From Nanobdellota archaeon (GTDB lineage Archaea > Nanobdellota > Nanobdellia > Pacearchaeales > GW2011-AR1), in NCBI GenBank assembly GCA_030641715.1, contig DAOWGX010000021.1, forward strand, positions 1 through 37,172: DNA of 37,172 nt. The letters are read 5' to 3'. Position 1 is the first letter of the stretch. Every line of letters begins with the position of its first letter. Positions 36,076-37,172 of this stretch are shown one piece after another. The notes beneath the pieces are model-generated. The model saw nothing but the letters and a program-made list of their open reading frames with translations. It was not told the DNA's origin and did no database searches. Both the position numbers and the translations under genes were made by a program.

Positions 36076-37172
36076 ATGACTAATAAAGATTATTCAGCAA
36101 AGGATATTACTGTTTTGGAAGGTCTCGAGGCGGTTAGAAAGAGGCCGAGCATGTATATTGGTTCTACTGATAAGTATGGGCTTCATCATCTTGTTTATGA
36201 GGTTGTGGATAATTCCGTTGATGAGCACATGGCGGGAGTTTGTTCTGTGATTGATATTAGGGTTAATAAGGATGGCTCTGTGACGGTTCGCGACGACGGT
36301 AGGGGGATGCCTGTCGATCTTCATCCTGTTTACAAAAGACCGGCGATGGAAATTATTGTTACGAAGTTGCATGCTGGAGGTAAGTTTGATAATAAGTCTT
36401 ATGCGGTTTCGGGAGGGTTGCACGGCGTCGGTATTTCGGTTGTTTCGGCTTTGTCTAAGGACATGACTGTTGAGGTGACTAAGGGTGGGAAGGTTTATGC
36501 TCAGTCTTATTCGGAAGGCAAACCTAAGGCGGATATGAAAATTGTTGGGAATGCTGATGCAGGAAGTCATGGAACTGTGGTTACTTTTATGCCGGATGAT
36601 TCGATTTTCTCGACGGTGGATTTTGATTATAAAACTTTAGCTATAAGATTCAGAGAGACTTGTTTTTTGAATGCGGGTTTGAAGATTATTTTTAGTGATT
36701 TACGGGGAGAGAAGGAAAAGAAGGAAATTTTTTATTATGAGGGTGGTTTGATAGAGTTTGTTAAGTGGTTGAATAAAACGCGGACTCCGATTCATCAGAA
36801 GCCGATTTATTTTAAGAGGGATGACAGCGGGACTGTTGCAGAGGTTGCGATTCAGTATTCGGATTCGTTTAATGAGAATATACAGGGGTTTGTTAATACG
36901 ATTAATACTATCGAGGGTGGGACGCATGTCGCGGGTTTGAAGTCGGCTTTGACGAGGGTGATTAATGATTATGGGACTAAAAAGGGAGTTTTAAAGAAGG
37001 GGCAGAAGTTGACGGGAGATGATGTTCGTGAGGGGATTACGGCGGTTATTTCTTTGAAGATGTCGGAGCCACAGTTTGAGGGTCAGACGAAGACAAAGTT
37101 AGGGAACGGCGAGATTAAGGGAATTATTGAGTCGATGGCGACTTCTGCTTTGAGTGATTTTCTCGAGGAGAA
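36076..37172 (+). CDS. gyrB: DNA gyrase subunit B, N-terminal part (runs off the right edge)
   Basis: 365 codons visible of an expected 600-800. GHKL ATPase: VLEGLEAVRKRPSMYIGST (residues 13-31), ATP-site YEVVDNSVDEHMAG (with DNSVDE) and VRDDGRGMPVD, the lid GKFDNKSYAVSGGLHGVG and the ATP-contact loop. The transducer domain has INTIEGGTHVAG and the catalytic Lys in EPQFEGQTKTKLGN. Makes negative supercoils with GyrA using ATP; the bacterial enzyme was acquired by many archaea. gyrA should lie beyond the edge. The start is supported by the SD and by the conserved first motif. Confidence 0.97.
   Translation, partial: MTNKDYSAKDITVLEGLEAVRKRPSMYIGSTDKYGLHHLVYEVVDNSVDEHMAGVCSVIDIRVNKDGSVTVRDDGRGMPVDLHPVYKRPAMEIIVTKLHAGGKFDNKSYAVSGGLHGVGISVVSALSKDMTVEVTKGGKVYAQSYSEGKPKADMKIVGNADAGSHGTVVTFMPDDSIFSTVDFDYKTLAIRFRETCFLNAGLKIIFSDLRGEKEKKEIFYYEGGLIEFVKWLNKTRTPIHQKPIYFKRDDSGTVAEVAIQYSDSFNENIQGFVNTINTIEGGTHVAGLKSALTRVINDYGTKKGVLKKGQKLTGDDVREGITAVISLKMSEPQFEGQTKTKLGNGEIKGIIESMATSALSDFLEE

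Overview
The window looks like chromosome from an AT-rich archaeon, most likely a DPANN lineage of the Pacearchaeota/Woesearchaeota kind (inference). Archaeal marks: an archaeal-type TyrRS and ProRS, L7Ae, S28e and L24e, Kae1, deoxyhypusine synthase, an archaeal pilin-type N-terminus, a bulge-helix-bulge tRNA intron, and TATA-like boxes about 25 bp before many start codons (leaderless transcripts). Bacterial-type genes typical of such genomes sit among them: gyrB, disA, lemA/htpX, trxB and an RQC-UvrD-HRDC helicase.

Layout. 1-5320: tyrS (cut by the left edge) divergent from trxB; an unknown gene; then lemA-thrC-htpX on the minus strand, divergent from a ferredoxin. 5394-7904: an unknown gene, then an Fe-S operon (Cys-rich HTH regulator, cysteine desulfurase, DUF1858 redox protein, IscU scaffold) with a 16-bp palindrome just before its first codon. 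7986-12244: a Lys-rich mini-protein, a DUF167/metallopeptidase/DUF192 operon, a HAD phosphatase, an unknown gene, a Ygr210-type GTPase and an intron-containing tRNA-Ile(UAU). 12285-16660: an EgtD-like methyltransferase, then an accessory segment with an OLD-family nuclease divergent from a polytopic membrane protein, a hairpin-rich non-coding element and tRNA-Glu(UUC). A 15-bp inverted repeat and a tRNA-Glu 5' fragment lie at its edges. 16703-22000: UvrD-type helicase, secreted metzincin, tRNA-Arg(UCG), a small coiled-coil protein, ProRS. 22020-25627: a pilin-like surface protein with DNDGD repeats and a LamG-like domain, a small unknown gene, and two related unknown genes.

25691-30575 (minus): a tight agmatinase / deoxyhypusine synthase / type III decarboxylase operon (polyamine to hypusine), then disA translationally coupled to a DHH phosphoesterase (c-di-AMP signalling). 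30654-37172 (plus): a frameshifted TIM-barrel gene, kae1 carrying a GC-rich palindromic in-frame insert, three unknown genes, the rpl7ae-rps28e-rpl24e operon, a Na+/solute symporter and gyrB (cut by the right edge).

The points most worth a second look are the palindromic insert in kae1; the OLD/membrane-protein segment with repeats and tRNA fragments at its edges; the disA-DHH pair; the Cys-rich regulator with its palindrome on the Fe-S operon; the self-related two-gene family at 23.9-25.6 kb; and partial copies near all three tRNA genes.
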